Assembly: GCA_035529935.1 (NCBI GenBank)
Contig: DATKVT010000149.1
Span: forward strand, 1-35,177
Direction of reading: 5' to 3'
DNA length: 35,177 nucleotides
Origin: Williamwhitmania sp.
GTDB taxonomy: Bacteria > Bacteroidota > Bacteroidia > Bacteroidales > Williamwhitmaniaceae
The notes under the pieces were generated by a model that did no database searches, was not told the DNA's origin, and saw only the letters and a list, made by a program, of their open reading frames with translations. Position 1 is the first letter of the stretch. Every line of letters begins with the position of its first letter. A program made the translations under genes and the position numbers. Below, piece after piece: positions 33,286 through 35,177 of this stretch.

Positions 33286-33918
33286 ATGAAAAGAGTTGAA
33301 AAGGATATTGCCCGCGATCTTTTGCAAATTAATGCAATTAAATTAAACCTTGCAAGCCCGTTTATTTGGGCTTCCGGCTGGAATTCTCCCATATACTGCG
33401 ACAATAGAAAAACACTTGCCTACCCGAAGGTTAGAGACACCATTCGGGACCATTTTTGCGAGATAATTCGTGAGCAGTTCCCCAATGTTGATGCCATAGC
33501 TGGTGTGGCTACCGGAGCCATTGCCCATGGAGTTTTGGTTGCAGAGAAGCTAAATCTTCCCTTTTCCTACATCCGTTCGGCACCAAAATCGCATGGACTT
33601 ACCAACCTTATTGAAGGGGAAGTGAAGGTAGGGCAAAAGGTTGTGGTGGTGGAGGATTTGATTTCTACTGGAGCCAGCAGCCTTGCTGCAGTGGATGCAC
33701 TTAGGAATGCCGGTTGTGAGGTGCTAGGTATGGTTGCCATTTTCACCTATGGCTTTCCCCAATCGCAGCAGGCGTTTCTTGCGGCTAACTGCTCGCTTAT
33801 AACGCTCAGCAGCTACAATTCTCTCATTGAGGAGGCGCTCGAAATGGGCTACATAGAGAAGGCGAGCATGACGCCACTGGCAGAATGGCGCAACAATCCT
33901 GAAATCTGGAAAAAATAG
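33286..33918 (+). CDS. pyrE: Orotate phosphoribosyltransferase
   Basis: 210 aa from the ATG at 33286; the longer frame from 33214 reads through the NUDIX gene and is rejected. The PRPP-binding motif VVVVEDLISTGAS lies at about 119-131. Substrate-site segments are LASPFIWASGWNSPIYCDNRK, AGVATGAIAHGVLVAEKL and YIRSAPKSHGLTNLIEG. It joins orotate and PRPP to orotidine 5'-monophosphate in pyrimidine synthesis. The SRPBCC gene follows after 7 bp, so the two probably form an operon. Confidence 0.97.
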   Translation: MKRVEKDIARDLLQINAIKLNLASPFIWASGWNSPIYCDNRKTLAYPKVRDTIRDHFCEIIREQFPNVDAIAGVATGAIAHGVLVAEKLNLPFSYIRSAPKSHGLTNLIEGEVKVGQKVVVVEDLISTGASSLAAVDALRNAGCEVLGMVAIFTYGFPQSQQAFLAANCSLITLSSYNSLIEEALEMGYIEKASMTPLAEWRNNPEIWKK

Positions 33919-33925
33919 TTTATCA

Positions 33926-34330
33926 ATGGATAAGTTCGAAAGCAAAGTCGTTACCTTGAATCGTAACGGCGAGGATATTTACAACTTCATTTCAAAGTTT
34001 AGCAATTTCACTCCATTTATTCCTGCCGATAAGGTGGAGGGGTGGAGCGCTACCGAAGACACCTGCAAGCTAAAGGTGCAGGGGATTGAAACTGGCCTCA
34101 AAATTATTGAGCGTACACCATTTCATACCATAAAAATTACTGGCGATGGGGCTCCACTTGAGTTCTTCCTGTGGGTTCAGTTAAAGCAGGTGGCCGAGAA
34201 TGATACAAAGATGAAGCTTACCATTAATGCGGAGCTCAACTTTATGATGAAGGCTCTGCTTAAGAACAAACTTTCAGAGGGGCTCGATGCGATGGCTGAC
34301 CAGATCGCAATGGTTGTCAATAGAATGTAG
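33926..34330 (+). CDS. SRPBCC (START/polyketide-cyclase-like) family protein
   Basis: 134 aa. The pattern matches the small helix-grip SRPBCC proteins: FESKVVTLNRNGEDIYNFIS with FSNF at the end of the first helix, KVEGWSATEDTCKLKVQGIE, LKIIERTPFHTIKI, LEFFLWVQLKQV and a long C-terminal helix. These proteins bind hydrophobic ligands; the ligand is unknown. The gene is only 7 bp behind pyrE. It converges on birA with 19 bp between the stops. Confidence 0.85.
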   Translation: MDKFESKVVTLNRNGEDIYNFISKFSNFTPFIPADKVEGWSATEDTCKLKVQGIETGLKIIERTPFHTIKITGDGAPLEFFLWVQLKQVAENDTKMKLTINAELNFMMKALLKNKLSEGLDAMADQIAMVVNRM

Positions 34331-34349
34331 GAGGATGTAAGCCCAATGG

Positions 34350-35096
34350 CTATAGCACGTAGCCAACCTCCTTAAAAGCATAGGCGGCTTGATCACCGTT
34401 GACCACCTCGAGTATAAGTTCGCCTGTTCTTTTAACGTCTGCTATTTTGGCAGTAAACTGCCCCTTGTCCGTTTCGAAGGTGTGATAGCCCTCTTTCCTG
34501 AATAGGCTGTAGCGGTACTCCTCGTGCAGGCTAGCAATCTTGTGTTCGTTAAGCATTGCATAACGCGCAAAGAGGTGCTGAATTGTAACCTCGAGCAACT
34601 CCTCCAGATCGAATTCTTTGCCGCTCTCCATGGCGAGCGATGTTGGGTTCGGCAGGTTGGCAGGGAAAATACGTTGGTTTACATTTATTCCTATGCCGAT
34701 CACGGAGGTCTCAATAAAGGCACCCATAATGGAGTGTTCAAGGAGAAGACCACCAACTTTCTTGGCACCAAGGTAGATATCGTTTGGCCACTTAATGGTC
34801 AGTTCTTCAGTATCTATTAGGCTTGCAATAGCATCCAACACTCCAAGTGCAGTTGCCTCCGAGAGTGAAAATTGTTGATTTACTGCCAGCTGTTCAGGGA
34901 AAAAGGCCAAGCTAAATGTAAGGTTTTGTCCGGGTTCAACTTCCCACCTATTTTCTCGTTGCCCCCTGCCTCCAAACTGGTCGAGGGTCCAGATTACCGT
35001 GTCAGACTCAATGCTATGCTCGGCTAGCATTTTCTGGGCCAATAGGTTGGTTGAATTTACTCTTGGAAACTTCAGAATTTTAATTTCCTTGCTCAT
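34350..35096 (-). CDS. birA: Biotin--[acetyl-CoA-carboxylase] ligase
   Basis: 248 aa from the ATG at 35096 (MSKEIKILKFPRVNSTN); in-frame ATGs upstream to 35147 extend past the probable -7 box and are rejected. Biotinyl-AMP-binding segment GGRGQRENRW (about 42-51), LTIKWPNDIYLGAKKVGGLLLE with the catalytic-type Lys, and IGIGINVNQ. There is no N-terminal winged-helix domain, so this is a stand-alone ligase that does not act as the biotin repressor. It attaches biotin to the carrier protein of acetyl-CoA carboxylase. Small C-terminal domain (ETDKGQFTAKIADVKRTGEL) is present. Confidence 0.95.
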   Translation of the reverse strand: MSKEIKILKFPRVNSTNLLAQKMLAEHSIESDTVIWTLDQFGGRGQRENRWEVEPGQNLTFSLAFFPEQLAVNQQFSLSEATALGVLDAIASLIDTEELTIKWPNDIYLGAKKVGGLLLEHSIMGAFIETSVIGIGINVNQRIFPANLPNPTSLAMESGKEFDLEELLEVTIQHLFARYAMLNEHKIASLHEEYRYSLFRKEGYHTFETDKGQFTAKIADVKRTGELILEVVNGDQAAYAFKEVGYVL

Positions 35097-35116
35097 TTGG
35101 TGGTTGGTTAAAAGGA

Positions 35117-35124
35117 CAAAGGTA
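35117..35124 (-). promoter_or_regulatory. Candidate -7 box of birA
   Basis: On the minus strand, TACCTTTG matches TAnnTTTG exactly, 20 nt upstream of the chosen ATG. No clear -33 TTTG was found at 19-21 nt. Confidence 0.45.
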
Positions 35125-35177
35125 GCTAAGAGTAACTGCATTGTCATGGTGGTTCGTATTAAACGATTTAGAACGTG

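Overview
The window comes from a Bacteroidota chromosome, probably class Bacteroidia. Three independent things point there: several promoters of the Bacteroidetes type (TTTG, about 19-20 nt, then TAnnTTTG); two proteins with type IX secretion (T9SS) C-terminal sorting domains; and lineage-typical proteins (TANFOR surface protein, alternative GlmU, type B L31, PF13568-like barrel, stand-alone BirA). Base composition is moderate in the housekeeping parts and clearly AT-richer between about 14.4 and 20.6 kb.

Layout. 1-1.8 kb: the 3' end of a LysM lytic transglycosylase (mltD type), a lipoprotein-type msrB, and a convergent tRNA-His with its own promoter and terminator. 1.8-2.65 kb: a gene-poor stretch with one unrecognised open fragment and a 10-bp hairpin. 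2.65-12.4 kb: a plus-strand operon of three surface genes: an outer-membrane barrel, a 2163-residue TANFOR protein, and a secreted fibronectin-III-like protein. 12.5-13.6 kb: a convergent SAM methyltransferase.

13.8-20.6 kb (minus strand): an accessory operon made of two successive modules. Each has a T9SS cargo protein whose stop overlaps the start of a small lipoprotein (ATGA). Each is preceded by the same tail-fibre/S74-like C-terminal sequence, complete in the first module and only a ~265-bp fragment in the second. A good Bacteroidetes promoter sits upstream of the full-length fibre gene. This cassette, and the large TANFOR operon, are the least explained parts of the window.

20.7-23.3 kb: a PL14-like polysaccharide lyase, converging on a hexapeptide acyltransferase and a Wzx-like flippase. 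23.4-24.05 kb: an AlkD-like HEAT-repeat protein. 24.05-24.78 kb: a non-coding region with a duplicated two-hairpin element and a 9-bp tandem repeat.

24.8-35.2 kb: a mostly housekeeping block: Bax inhibitor-1 family protein, L31 type B, alternative GlmU, Lon, a small outer-membrane barrel, CoaD, a TlpA-like protein with a degenerate active site, a NUDIX hydrolase, PyrE, an SRPBCC protein and BirA. Several convergent pairs end with overlapping stop codons or back-to-back terminators. coaD and pyrE have -7-like boxes so close to the ATG that leaderless transcripts are possible.
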